A stretch of DNA of 64,000 nt from Rana temporaria (taxonomy: Eukaryota > Chordata > Amphibia > Anura > Ranidae), in NCBI RefSeq assembly GCF_905171775.1, contig NC_053490.1, positions 458,700,643 to 458,764,642 on the forward strand. The letters run 5' to 3'. Both the position numbers and the translations under genes were made by a program. Position 1 is the first letter of the stretch. Each line of letters opens with the position of its first letter. Shown piece after piece: positions 1-10,609 of this stretch. Below the pieces are notes generated by a model. It made no database searches, had not been told where the DNA came from, and saw nothing but the letters and a program-made list of their open reading frames with translations.

Positions 1-33
1 CGCCGATACCGAATACCGATAATTTTTTTAAAA

Positions 34-600
34 TGTGTCCCCAAATGCAGCCATGTCCCCCCACATATGCAGCCATGTCCCCCCACATATGCAGCCATGT
101 CCCCCCACATATGCAGCCATGTCCCCCCACATATGCAGCCATGTCCCCCACATATTGCAGCCATGTCCCCCACATAATGCAGCCATGTCCCCCACATAAT
201 GCAGCCATGTCCCCCACATAATGCAGCCATGTTGCCCCACATAATGCAGCCATGTTGCCCCACATAATGCAGCCATGTTGCCCCACATAATGCAGCCATG
301 TCCCCCACATATTCCAGCCATGTCCCCCACATATTCCAGCCATGTCCCCCACATAATGCAGCCATGTCCCCCCACATATTGCAGCCATGTCCCCCCACAT
401 ATTGCAGCCATGTCCCCCCACATATTGCAGCCATGTCCCCCCACATATTGCAGCCATGTCCCCCCACATATTGCAGCCATGTCCCCCCACATATTGCAGC
501 CATGTCCCCCCACATATTGCAGCCATGTCCCCCCACATATTGCAGCCATGTCCCCCACATATTGCAGCCATGTCCCCCCACATATATCCAGCCATGTCCC
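34..600. repeat. 21-22 bp minisatellite
   Basis: About 26 tandem copies of a unit close to cagccatgtccccccacata plus tg. Variants fall in blocks: atatg copies at the left, ataatg and ttgcccc variants in the middle, atattg copies at the right, so the array grew by local expansion. Long open frames here arise only because the unit lacks stops. Confidence 0.95.
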
Positions 601-615
601 CCATACCTGGATGAT

Positions 616-839
616 GCCGCCGCTGCCGTGTTAATCAGCGTGCGGGGAACATTACAGCTTTCGTTTGAATAGCTGTATCCCCGCCGTGCCGTGTATAGAC
701 ACTCCCCCTTGCTCGGGATTGGACAGATCATCCGTCCAATCCCATGCAAGGGGGAGTGTCTATACACGGCACGGCGGGGATACAGCTATTCAAACGAAAG
801 CTGTAATGTTCCCCGCACGCTGATTAACACGGCGGCGGG
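616..839. repeat. Foldback (inverted repeat), ~108-bp arms
   Basis: The left arm (616-724) is matched by its reverse complement at 734-839 with very few differences around a 9-bp loop. Shared segments include cacggcacggcggggatac and ggggaacattacagctttcg. The RNA or single strand would form a near-perfect hairpin. The arms carry no coding signal. Confidence 0.9.
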
Positions 840-957
840 CAAGTATTCTATTCAGGTATCGGGGGCATTTGCGGGAGTACAAGTACTCCTGCAAATACTC
901 GGTATCGGTCCCGATACCGATACTGGTATCGGTATCGGGACAACCCTAATCACAGGC

Positions 958-1763
958 ATAGGAAATATTAACAGAATTAGAAACAGAAGGACCGCTACTA
1001 TTTATAGAAAAATGGGGTCAGGAGTTGGGTAAAGAAATAGAGGAAAAACAAATGATTGAAGCAGTATATCGTTTTTCATCAGATATCGCCACGATTGAGG
1101 CAAACTACAAGAGCATGGTACGTTGGCATTTGACCCCAGAAAGAATGAATAAAATAAAATTCATTCAAACATCTCCCCGTTGGGGTTGTAAGCAATTGGG
1201 AACGACAATACACATGTGGTGGGAATGCCCAATCATAAAAGAATATTGGGAGGAGATCCTGGAATACATTGAGGTAGTAACAGGGGGAAAAAAATTCTAC
1301 AAAACGCCTGGGCATGCTTGTTCCATGGCACAAACAAAACAAAAAAGCAATATGGAAAAACGTTGGTCCCATTCCTGCTTAACGTGGCAAAAGCGTTAAT
1401 TTAAAAAAAAAAAGGCTATCGACAACAAAGCTGACCATAAAAGAGTGGATACATTGAGTGGACTACATCTCTGATATGGAATACCTGAACCATGGAGAGC
1501 AGGGAAGGGGGGAAGCTATAGAGCATTATGGGAAAAATGGAGAGCTTTTAAATTGTCAGATAAATATGTACAGGGAATGACAGAAAAAGATAGAGAATAA
1601 AGCAGAGTAAGAAGGATGATGATAGATTGGGGGGAGGGGGAAAAATTAGAAAATATGTATATTTATGTATTTAGCTTTTTTTTTCTTTTTTTTTTTTTTA
1701 CATCAATGTGGGTGTGTGTGTTGTATTTTAACAATTCCCCAATAAAGACTAAATAAAAAAAAG
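958..1763 (+). mobile_element. L1-like retrotransposon fragment A (ORF2 C-terminus and 3' UTR)
   Basis: From about 958 the frame encodes a decayed C-terminal part of an L1/Tx1-type ORF2 protein. It has a conserved Trp-containing start (EKWGQELG), a central VRWHLTPERM segment matching the usual RWYxTP motif, and GTTIHMWWECPIIKEYW, the typical post-reverse-transcriptase HxWWECP signature. The frame breaks after about 1330. The 3' UTR ends with aataaagactaaataaaaaa at 1740-1763, a polyadenylation signal and short A tail. No 5' part is present, as expected of truncated L1 insertions. Confidence 0.8.
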
Positions 1764-2000
1764 TGAGGTATTTACCTTAACGATACTTAAAGATACCCTT
1801 GCAAGCCCCTGCAATACGAGGTAATATACACATCTCTGGGATGGCCAATGATTTCTATCTTATTTCTGTACTAGTGCTGCCATCTTCACCTAACTTTTCA
1901 GAGTTGGACACTACCTGAACTCTCTTCATTTAAGCAGACGTGGAGAGCTGATATCCCTAAGTTGGACGATGATGATTGGTCTGAGCTATTAGAATTTCCT

Positions 2001-4861
2001 TTTACACATCTATACGCCGACGTATCTACAGATACTCCGCGTAAGTGTAAATGTGCGCCGTCGTATCTGTGCGCCGTGCCCACAGAACTAGATACGCCTG
2101 AAAATAGGCTTCCTACGACCGACGTAACTTTCCTACGCCGGCGCATATTTACGCTGGGCGCATTTGCCGCTCCCATTGATTTTCTATGCACATATGCAAA
2201 TAAGGGAGATACGCCGATTCACGAACGTACATGCGCCCGACGCAGGCTACGCGATTTGCGCGTAAGTTCAACGTCCGGCGTAAAGTTATTCCACATAAAG
2301 CAGGTGTAACTCAGCAACAGACGTGCACAGGTCAGCAGGAGAGCAGCTGCAGCAGCACCGTTACGGACGAGCTGAGCAACCACACTTGCAGGACAACACA
2401 TCTGTATGCCAACATGCCAGGCAGGGCCGCCATCAGGAATTATGGGGCCCCTTACACAGCTTCAGGCATGGGCCTGGGGGTGCTGCCGCGAATTGACAAA
2501 GACGAACTAAAGAAAAATATATAGAAAAAAAAGGAACTAAAAAGATTAAAAAAATTAATTTAAAAATATCCCAACATTCACACACCAGTCACACTGTAGC
2601 CTGCACTACTGACTGTGCGCAGTCACTACAAAATAAAAAAGCTCATAACCTGAGCAAAAATAAAAAAGCTCATAACCTAAGCCAAAAAAAAAAAGGCACT
2701 TATTTGCCCTGTCGTGGGCCACGCCTGGTGCCACGGCTCCTGCTCCTCAGCTGTCTGGAGGGAGCCTTGGGTGGGGGGGGGGTGGGGCATCTGGTCTCTC
2801 CCTGGCTGGCTGGCTGCCTGCCCTCCAATGCCAGGGCAATGCGGGTGAGGACCGCATTAGTCTGCGCCTGCATCCGCAGCTGGCGGGTGGTGGTGTGCCG
2901 CTGGTGGCGCCTCGTCTGCCTCCGCTCCACCTTGATGGCAGCAGTGTTGGCCCGTACATCTACTGCAAGGCTCCTGACCTCTGCCACAAGGCCTGATGTT
3001 GTGGCCTGCAGCTCCCCAAGGCAGGTCACTATGGCAGTGCATTTCGCACTGACATCCTGCAGGCTGTCAGAGATGGTCGTACTCTGATCAGCCTGCTGTG
3101 TGAGGGCCTGCTGGACAGCCAATATGCAGGCAGCCTGGGTCTGGGCCGAGGAGGCCAGGCTCTCTGCCACACGGCGCAGGTCACCCGCTATAGCACCCAT
3201 ATGGCGGGTCTGCCGGACCTGGTCCCTCACAAGATTTTCCCTGAAGGCATCAGGAACACCCCTGGTCTTGCGTGTAGCCTTCCTGGGGGCAGGAGAGGCT
3301 TGGGGCCATCTGTATTGGGAGGCCCTTGAGGAGCTTGCCCTGATGGGGGTGGACCCTGAGGAGCTTGCCCTGATGGGGGAGGCCCTTGAGGGGCTTCCCC
3401 TGATGGGGGAGGAGGATGAGGGGCTTCCCCTGATGGGAGAGGAGGTTTGGGAGGGTCCAGGGATGGTGGTCTCCTCCTCGAAGTAGACACCTTCCTCTAG
3501 GTTCACTTGCTCCTCCTCAACTTCCTCTAGTGGAGAGGTGTGGGCACACTCCTCCTGGGATGGCGTGGGTCGCCCAGCAGCTGACGGCCCAGCTCCCTCC
3601 AGCACATCTGTGGATGACACAAGCATTCACATGTTGGTGGACCCACACACTTGTCACATGTTCCCTTCCACCCCCTCACATGCTACACACCGGATAGGAG
3701 AAAAAACAGACTTGCCTGTCCTCAAGGCCTGATCAATAGAGTCATAGCCCTCCAGGCCCTCCACCTGCTCCCTCTGCAGACACCGGGCAATCACCTTCTC
3801 ATCAGGAGTGAGGCTGATCTTACTGGCTGGTCCACCTTCCGTGCCCCTGGCGTGCCTCCTCATCATGTCCAGCTTGTCTCGGACCAGACGACACAGGTCG
3901 TTGATCTTTTTGCCAATGTCCCTTGAGGTCCTCCGCTCATGGCCAAGGGCATTGACCTGCATGGTGATCTCCTGGAGGATCTGCTCCTTCCTGACCTTGG
4001 TGGCCGTGCCACTCTGTGCCCCATGGAGGTACACGTCGTACCTGGAGATGGCATTGATCACGATTGCCTTCTCCTCCGGTGTAAAATTTTTCCTCCTCTC
4101 CTTCCCAGTCACTGGAGCAGACATGGATCAGAAAACAAAAGTACCTACACCAAAAGCTGCTGGTGTACTTTTGCGCTCGACGGGCGCATGTCTGGGCGTA
4201 TTTATGCTCTGAGCGTAGGCGGTGGGCCGGTGACTTAACATCCTTGTTCCACCATATGGGAAGTTCCACACCCAACTGCGCAGACTCCGGGCATGGGGGG
4301 GGGGGTCCGCGGGTGCTGCGAATCGCGGGACTGAGAAGGGGGGGCCGCAGGTGGCGCGAATCGCGGGACTTTAAAAAAAATACAGAGAACAGAGAAAAAT
4401 ACTGAGGGTTTGCATGTGTTACTGTGAAGTGGCTAGTGGAGCTTCACTCACTAGCGTCCGGTGACTTAACATCCTTGTTCCACTTCCACACCCAACTGCG
4501 CAGACTCCGGCCATGCGCAGTAATAGGCTATGAGCAGGCTACGGAAATAGCCGAACGTAACAGCTGATCATCAGCTGTTAAGAGGAACAAATACCATAGC
4601 TGGAACAAGCTTGGCAGATCACCGGCGTATCTTAGGGGTTACGCCGGGCGTAGTTGTGAGAATGCCCAGAGGGGTGCGGGACGTACGCCCACGTCACGAC
4701 GCATGCGCCGTTTAAGATATACCGGGCGTAAACCACTGCGACGCGCTCGGACCATCATTTGCATGGGGTCACGCCCACTTACACTTACGCTGGCGCATCT
4801 TGGTGAGCAATGGCTTTCTGAATACAGTGCATGCCTCTCCGCGCTGCGCCGATGTATGTGA
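2001..4861 (-). mobile_element. Harbinger-like element carrying a Myb/SANT-like gene
   Basis: This block interrupts L1 copy B. Both ends are rich in tacgcc/ggcgta palindromic sequence and have imperfect inverted termini (left ttacacatctatacgccg; right, read backwards, attcacatacatcggcgc). It encodes a two-exon Myb/SANT-like protein on the - strand but no DDE transposase. It would therefore depend on a transposase supplied elsewhere, or be a deletion derivative. A segment of about 55 bp (gtgacttaacatccttgttc onward) occurs twice, near 4227 and 4460. A fragment at 2423-2490 matches the end of the element at 57636-58750. The superfamily is inferred from the encoded protein. Confidence 0.6.
2700..4124 (-). 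CDS. Myb/SANT-like DNA-binding protein of a Harbinger-type transposon (two exons)
   Basis: Exon 1 runs 4124-3716 and exon 2 runs 3607-2700, predicting 438 residues. Residues about 8-85 form a Myb/SANT-like domain (PF13873 type): the opening NFTPEEKAIVINAISRYDV, the middle VRKEQILQEITMQVNALG and the end IGKKINDLCRLVRDKL match the family pattern of three helices with a spaced Trp/aromatic core. A low-complexity Ser-Pro stretch with SPIRGSP/SPIRASS repeats follows, then an Ala/Gln/Leu-rich probable coiled coil and a basic tail. In PIF/Harbinger elements such proteins bind the terminal repeats and help import the transposase. The 108-bp intron has a GC donor (gcaagt) and a cag acceptor, and phase 1 matches on both sides. 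If the intron is retained the protein stops at residue 156. There is no frameshift in either exon, so the copy is relatively young. The domain assignment is good; the splicing is inferred. Confidence 0.72.
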
Positions 4862-4940
4862 ATCCCCGCCCTAGTGTCCGTCAGGGATAAGATGACCCAA
4901 TTTAGGATTACTGATCAGGCTTATTTCACATCACATATCC

Positions 4941-5432
4941 TTAAAAGGGTTGTAAAGGTAAAAAAAATGTTTCCCTAAATAGCTTCCTTTACCTTAGTGC
5001 AGTCCTCCTTCATATACCTCGTCCTTCGATTTTGCTTTTAAAGAAATCCTCACCTCCTGTTCTTCTGTCTGTAACTACACACCGTAATGCGAGGCTTTCT
5101 CTCTGATGTGGAGAAAGCCTCTTGAGGGGGGAGGGGGCGAGTAGGAGGGTCAGGACACCCTCTACTTTGCAGATGGAGAAAGGAGCTGTGTGTTAGTGGG
5201 CGTCCTGACACTCCTGCTCGCCCCCTCAAGAGGCTTTCTCCACACCAGGGAGAAAGCCTTGCATTACTGTGTGTAGTTAGACAGAAGAACAGCAAGTGAG
5301 GATATCTCATAAGAAATAAGGACATTTAAAAGCAAAATCGAAGGATGAGGTAAGTGAAGGAGGACTGCACTAAGGTAAAGGAAGCTATTTAGGGATTTTT
5401 TTTTTTTTTTTTTACCTTTACAACCCCTTTAA
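4941..5432. mobile_element. TTAA-target MITE (T2/Kolobok-like)
   Basis: Starts TTAAAAGGGTTGTAAAGGTA and ends with its reverse complement TTTACCTTTACAACCCCTTT followed by AA, so both ends lie on a TTAA. Internal arms are also inverted: gagaaagcctcttgaggggg (left) pairs with ccccctcaagaggctttctc (right). TTAA targets with AAAGGGG ends fit the T2 family of the Kolobok superfamily described in Xenopus. It interrupts L1 copy B. Confidence 0.85.
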
Positions 5433-5665
5433 TAAGATGGATCCAAATATCTCCAGCTCCTGCTAGAGATGCACTCATTCCCCTGGAAACTTCCTGCATG
5501 TATTTTGGTCGTGCTCGATGATTGTCTCCTACTGGCAACATTACTAACTGTCATCAATGAGTACAGATACAGTGCCTATTACATTGACTCCTAAATTCTG
5601 TATATTGGGGTTGGTAGAAGAATTGTCTCTCACAGTAGTAGGGAAAGCTGTGTTTAACTTATTTA

Positions 5666-6353
5666 GCCAGATTCACGTATATCTTTATGCCGGCGTAGCG
5701 CATCCCATTTGCACTAAGCCGATGTAACATAGTGAGGCAAGTACTGTATTCACAAAGCACGTGCCTCCTAAGTTACGTCGGCGTAGCGCAAATGGCCCGG
5801 CGTAACCCCGTCTAATTCAAAATAGACAGGTAGGGGGCGTGCTCCATGTAAATTACCTGTGACCCCATGTAAATGAGGGCCATTGGTACGGCGCATGCGT
5901 GCGCATGCTCAGAATCACGTCGCAAATACTCCTTGCTTTCGACGTGAACGTAACCTACGCCCAGCCCCATTCACGTACGCTTACGCAAACAACGTAAAAT
6001 TCGACGGCACTTCCGATGTCCATACCTTGCATGGGCTGCGCCATCTTTTTGGTGGTTTATCTTTACGCCTGAAAAACGCCTTACGTAAACAGCGTATCGG
6101 GCGCAAGTACATTCGTGAATAGGCGTATCTTGCTCATTTTCGTATTCTAGGCGTAAATCAACGTACACGCCCCTAGCGGCCAGCGTAAATATGCAGCTAA
6201 GATACGACGGCGTAGGACACTTACGCCGGTCGTATCTTAGCAACAGAGAAGCGTATCTCAGTTTGAGAATACGCTTAAAGATACGACGGCGCGGATTCGG
6301 ACTTACGACGGCGTATCTACAGATACGCCGTCGTAAGTATTACTGAATCCGGA
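5666..6353. mobile_element. Palindromic MITE with (GGG)CCAGATTCA ends
   Basis: Left end gccagattca and right end tgaatccgga are inverted. The body is rich in tacgcc/ggcgta motifs and is partly self-complementary. It interrupts the L1 copy B reading frame between the segments ending VFNLF and starting LFYTRK, which proves insertion. Same family as 20291-21015, 21105-22571 and 52562-53274. Confidence 0.75.
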
Positions 6354-6559
6354 TAAATGTTGTTTTATACAAGAAAAACCATTGCATTCACTTGAAAAAA
6401 AAAATTCCTCTGACTCGTTTCTGGACGCAGTCAGTTAGTTCCAATCTCCCCCTGTATAGGGATACTGACCAGTGGCTGCCCGTCCATAAGGAGCGTGGGT
6501 GCCGCCTCCCTAATCCATGCGTCCAGCCCCTAATCTACATGCAGGGCGCTGGACGTATG

Positions 6560-6809
6560 GATTTCATCAGGTTTTTTTAAGCATATAATTAGAGCCTGAG
6601 GCTCTAATTGGCTTCAAAAAAGGGTGGGCTCAAGACTCAGAGTACTGCGCACTGAGCCCACCCCGGTGTGTGACAATAGCAAATTAATATTTGCTATTAT
6701 CTTCCTGATTCTCCTGGCCAATCAGGAAGCGGGTCCTGAGACCCGATTGGCCATGGAGTATTAGACTCCCGGCCAATCGGGTCTCAGGACCCACTTCCTG
6801 TTCAACCGT
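6560..6809. repeat. Hairpin-rich segment
   Basis: caggaagcgggtcctgagac (6722-6741) is the near-complement of gtctcaggacccacttcctg (6782-6801). A second small inverted repeat, gagcctgaggctc, lies near 6592. It fits a short MITE between L1 copies B and C, but outer ends were not resolved. Confidence 0.55.
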
Positions 6810-8235
6810 GAAGAAGCCCTGGCTGGATATTCCACAGTTGCCAGGTATCAGTGAATTTTTCATGTCTGTTTTGCGCTGTGAGGATAGGATCCTCCATGCG
6901 TTTTATCTCTTCCACCTTCGCGATCCACTGGGGGATCGTCGGTGGCAGTGTGGCCTTCCAATGGAGAGGAATGCAGGCCTTGGCTGCATCCAAAAGGTGC
7001 CTAACCACGGATTTCTTGTATACTTTCTCCGGGATGTTAGATGCATGCAGGAGAAAGAACGATGGGTCCGCTGGAACTACCTCACGAACCACTCGCCAGA
7101 AGCAGCTCAGAGCCGGGTACAACCAGAAAATGTGCAGGAGTGTCCCCTTGTCGACCCGGCAACGCCAACAAAGGTCAGACGTCGCCGGGAAGATCTTGTG
7201 AAGAAGCTCTGGGGTTCTATACCATTGTGACAAGATTTTATAGCTGGTCTCCTGGGCTTTGGCGCAGGTGGAAGACTTGTGCGTAAACCTTAGCATGCGC
7301 TGTCGTGGCCGAATCGAAATGACAGTGTAGTTCCTCCTCCCATTTAAAGCGGTTGTAAACCTTTATTTTTGACTTTTACCTATAGGTAAGCCTATAACAA
7401 GGCTTACCTGTAGGTATAAAGAATATCTCCTAAACCTGTACGGTTTAGGAGATATTCCCCTCACAATGCGGGCGGCGCATGCGCAGGGGGGAATCCACGG
7501 CGAAAGATCCGGCAGCCGCCAGACCTCATCGCTGCTCCAGCCAATCACAGCGCTGGAGCGGTGATACCCGGAAGACACGCCGGAGCAAGATGACATCTCG
7601 CTCGGCGTGAACCAGGTAAGTGTTGTTCACCTCGTTTTAAGGTAAGTATTTCATAATCAGCTATTATGCGGTGCATACTAGCTGATTATGCATTTTGCCT
7701 TGCAGGTAAAAAAAAAAAAATTATATATGCGGTTTACAACCGCTTTAAGTATACCCGGGGGTACAAAATCTGGGCGCAGTGTGTTTAAAAGGCCATAGGC
7801 CAGGGAGAGCGTACAGTATGTGACGTGGTACCTGGGGTGTTGCAGAGTTCCTCTAGTGTTGTAAGAGGTTGGGCATTGGAAGCCGGAGGCCTTGGTGAGC
7901 GAAGAAAGTGACCCAGCTGATGGGATCTCAGGAAGTCCAAGTGAAACGGGCCTGCAGGATCAGAGAGCTCTGCAACAGTGTTCCAGCGGCCCCCTACGCT
8001 AAAATGGGAGGCCTGATAGAGGCCCGCCTCGCTCAGCCTCCGAAAGACCGCATCCCGCACGCCCGGCGCAAATCGGGGGTTTCCTAATATGGGATACAAC
8101 GGTGAGTCAGTTGAGGATACATGTGCCTGCGAGATAAGTCTGGCGCAAACACGTAGCGTATTGCCAATCAGTGGGTGGCGTTTAGAGTCTTGTTCAGTTA
8201 ATTTTTTACCATCTTTGGTTGCTGTATTGTTTTCT
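6802..8235 (-). mobile_element. L1-like fragment C, minus strand, split by a TTAA MITE
   Basis: Read on the - strand from about 8235, the sequence encodes the L1 ORF2 C-terminus: NTLRVCARLISQ, YPILGNPRFAPGVRD and LTTLEELC, then after the MITE at 7344-7748 YKILSQWYRTPELLHKIFP, CWRCRVDKGTLLHIFWLYP and a C-terminal WIAKVEEIKRMED. The order and the CWRC/GTLLHIFW signature are typical of L1. A frame change near 7286 and lost 5' sequence make it a pseudogene. It is the same subfamily as copy E (shared NIPEKVYKKSV and KACIPLHWK). Confidence 0.85.
7344..7748. mobile_element. TTAA-target MITE with AAAGCGGTTGTAAACC ends
   Basis: TTAA at 7344-7347 is followed by AGCGGTTGTAAACC. The right end reads GGTTTACAACCGCT before TTAA at 7745-7748, an inverted terminus of about 16 bp. 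Internal hairpins include ctcctaaacctgtacggttt. It lies within L1 copy C, dividing its reading frame. Confidence 0.88.
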
Positions 8236-8641
8236 ATGAATCATTTTGTTTTTTGTTGTCCCTTTTTGTAACTTTTTGAACGTATGGCAGATGACCCTCC
8301 GCAGTTTTGTATTGTGTTAATATGCAAAATGTAATAAAAAAAGATTAAAAAATAAATACATTTCAGAGTTAGACACTTCCAGGAGTGCTGGATTCTTGTT
8401 TCGCTTACTGCACACCATGATTCCATCATCCAACCCCTACCCCCTGTGTCCTTAATGGAATTACCAAACAATAAAGAAATGTTGACCGCACTCCAGATTA
8501 TAGAGGATAAAAAGTATTTATTTATTTCAAATATAAATGTGTCATGACAAAACCGATACAGACAAGCAACTGCAAGGGTTGACACTTTTCACAAATTAAC
8601 TTCTCTTAGTCATAACTTAAATTGAACCTCTAGATGTCACT
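8236..8641. other. No recognisable gene
   Basis: AT-rich sequence upstream of L1 copy C with no conserved frame. It ends at the target site of the next element. Confidence 0.5.
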
Positions 8642-9322
8642 AGGATTGCTACCTGTCCGGAATTCACCCAAGCAGTTCGGGTTTTAAATCATGCATGTGT
8701 CCAGGTTTCAGGTCATCTGAAACCTGGACAAAGTATTAAGAATGGACTGTGGCTCCCCAAGTAATCAAGTAGCACAAATGGCAAGTGCACAGGTGTGCAC
8801 ACGGGGGCCACACCCCCATACACGGACAGGAGAAAGGGCTTGATCTGCTCCTCCTCCCACCCCTACCCCTCTGTCTGCCCACCCATACTCCAATCCCCAG
8901 TGTTCTGTGCCTCAGGAAAGGGATGTGTGTGCTGGAAGTTTGAAGCGCAGCAACTCAGCTCAGATACATGGTGGATTCAAGGTGTTGATGCATGAGCCTC
9001 CATCATCGGGTGAGTGAGCTCACCATCCAATGTCTGTAACTGAACTCTCCCCCCTCCCTCCCTTCTCTCTCCTGCCTCCAAGCAAGTGAGTACACTAATG
9101 TAAGGGGTGCTCTGTGGACTGTGATGTAAAGGCGGCTTTAAGGACCCTAATTTAAGGGGGAATGCTGGGAACTCTGATGTATGTTGGAGGTTTGGTGAGC
9201 AGTAACTCCTTTACATCAGAGTTCCCCTTTACACCAGAGTCCACAGTGTTCCCCCTTAAAAATAAAACTGCTGTGCACTGCTAAAGTGTTCAGGTTTGGC
9301 TTGAAGAAAAGGTGGCAACCCT
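8642..9322. mobile_element. DNA transposon with AGGGTTGCCACC ends and a 10-bp target duplication
   Basis: Left end AGGATTGCTACC and right end GGTGGCAACCCT are inverted. The flanks are agatgtcact (8632-8641) and agatgtaact (9323-9332), a 10-bp direct repeat with one difference. No transposase frame is visible in 681 bp, so it is non-autonomous. A fragment of the same family (right 60 bp, inverted) lies at 17666-17730. A 9-10 bp duplication is typical of Mutator-like elements, but the superfamily is not established. Confidence 0.7.
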
Positions 9323-9581
9323 AGATGTAACTCATAAATAGTACATAATCAGCTGAACATAATTGGTGTCTAATTGCACTGTTTAACACATTTATCAGGT
9401 TCCTACATTCAACCAAAAAAACAAATCAAGTAAAGAAAATAACAAACCATGAATCCATTAAGAACAACATGTGTATGTTGCAGAATAACTGGACCTTTGC
9501 ATGTTAATCACTGGTATATGGGTATGAATATTAATCAGAAACACAATATTAATCAGAAACACAAATGTTTGTAACTCATAA

Positions 9582-10020
9582 GACCCATATACACGGTCTG
9601 ACTTTTTGACAACAAACTTCAAAATTAGCAGGTTTTCAAAAAAAATCAGACCGCGTGTACACTCCATCGGAAAAATGTTTTCATCTGACAAATGTTCACT
9701 CTGCAATCGGACAAACTTTTCGGCAACAAAAGTCCTACGGTGCTATAATCCTATCGTGTGTACAGAAGTCCATCGGACTTTAATCCAAAGTACAAACACG
9801 CATGCTCAGAACCAATGTTAAAATCAACCAACAATAGCAGAAGTTGACTAAAGGGTGGCAGTAAAGAGCAGAAAAACCACGTGATTTGGTGAAAGTTGGC
9901 TGAAAAAGTCCTGCCATGTGTATGCATACCAAGCTCATGGCCAACTCCCTGTGAACAAAAATCCACGGAAAAGTTTGTTTGAAGTCCAATCGTGTGTGAG
10001 GATATATACTATATATATAA
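9582..10020. mobile_element. MITE of the tacacacgrtc family
   Basis: Left part gacccatatacacggtctga and right part ccaatcgtgtgtgaggat are imperfectly inverted. The interior (catgctcagaaccaatgtta, ccacgtgatttgg) is shared with 45600-45870. Ends are eroded. Confidence 0.6.
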
Positions 10021-10609
10021 ACCCATAGACCTGCGATGAACAATGATATCAATCATACACTTATGAAAAAATCATAAGTGTATGATCAAATTTTTCTAAG
10101 AGTAAATGGAACGAATGCTTGACACACAACTTATGTCAACTAGAGCCGATAACTATACCGGCTCATCAAAACTTTAAGTGATCAGTGTTGCATTCAAAAC
10201 TCATAACTCTAATGACATTTGTATAAACCAAAAAGCAACCAAAAAAGGAAGAAAAAGAAAACTGGAAAACTTTGAACGAGTATAGATTAGATACGAGGGG
10301 AAAACAAAGATTCTATGTATCTGTCCAGTCCCACCTTCCTTCATAAAAACATTACATATTCAAATCTTAAGACAACTATTGGACAAACATGAGTAAGCAA
10401 TCTCCTATAAGTACATTAAATCAAGGACCTATCATTTGCGCAAAGCTGGAACGTCATGTCATAGTCTATAGACTACTAGATCGATATATTAACCAAAGTA
10501 GATAACAGACTGGTTAATTTGCATGTCATCCTACAAATGTATATGAGCAAGGGAGAAGGGGGTATACTGGATAGCCTTTAATATCACTACTTGTAATAAC
10601 GTGTAACGT
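10021..10609. other. AT-rich DNA without a recognisable gene
   Basis: A short palindrome (catacacttatga...tcataagtgtatg, near 10053-10084) is the only structure seen. Confidence 0.5.

Larger units (their letters stand above)
1..950. mobile_element. DNA-transposon-like element with GGTATCGG ends enclosing a minisatellite
   Basis: The window opens with cgccgataccgaataccg, and positions 898-940 carry several copies of the reverse-complement motif GGTATCGG/CCGATACC, so both ends of this block share an inverted terminal motif. Between them lie a 21-22 bp minisatellite (34-600) and a 110-bp-arm foldback (616-839). Similar ends are typical of hAT-type MITEs in fish and frogs, but that assignment rests on recollection. 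The left end is cut by the window edge, so no target duplication can be tested. Confidence 0.4.
1870..6520 (+). mobile_element. L1-like fragment B split by three DNA transposons
   Basis: The C-terminal part of an L1-type ORF2 can be followed through four segments: 1870-2003 (TWRADIPKLDDDDWSELLE), 4862-4944 (VRDKMTQFRITDQAYFTSHI), 5432-5662 (FLHVFWSCSMIVSYW, then ILGLVEELS) and about 6357-6520 (LFYTRKTIAFT, then SSNLPLYRDT). These are consecutive, non-overlapping pieces of the usual L1 order: WxxxL, QFRIxHRxYxTP, HxFWxCPxIxxYW, ARK, LPLY. The gaps are filled by the insertions at 2001-4861, 4941-5432 and 5666-6353. Scattered in-frame stops show the copy is dead. Confidence 0.8.

Noticed and set aside
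28..634. Cys/Trp-rich and Pro/His-rich repeat proteins on both strands
   Set aside because: Pure translation of a 21-22 bp minisatellite.
2704..3486. Plus-strand frames opposite the Myb-like gene
   Set aside because: Shadows of the - strand reading frame, which has a recognisable domain and consistent splice phases.
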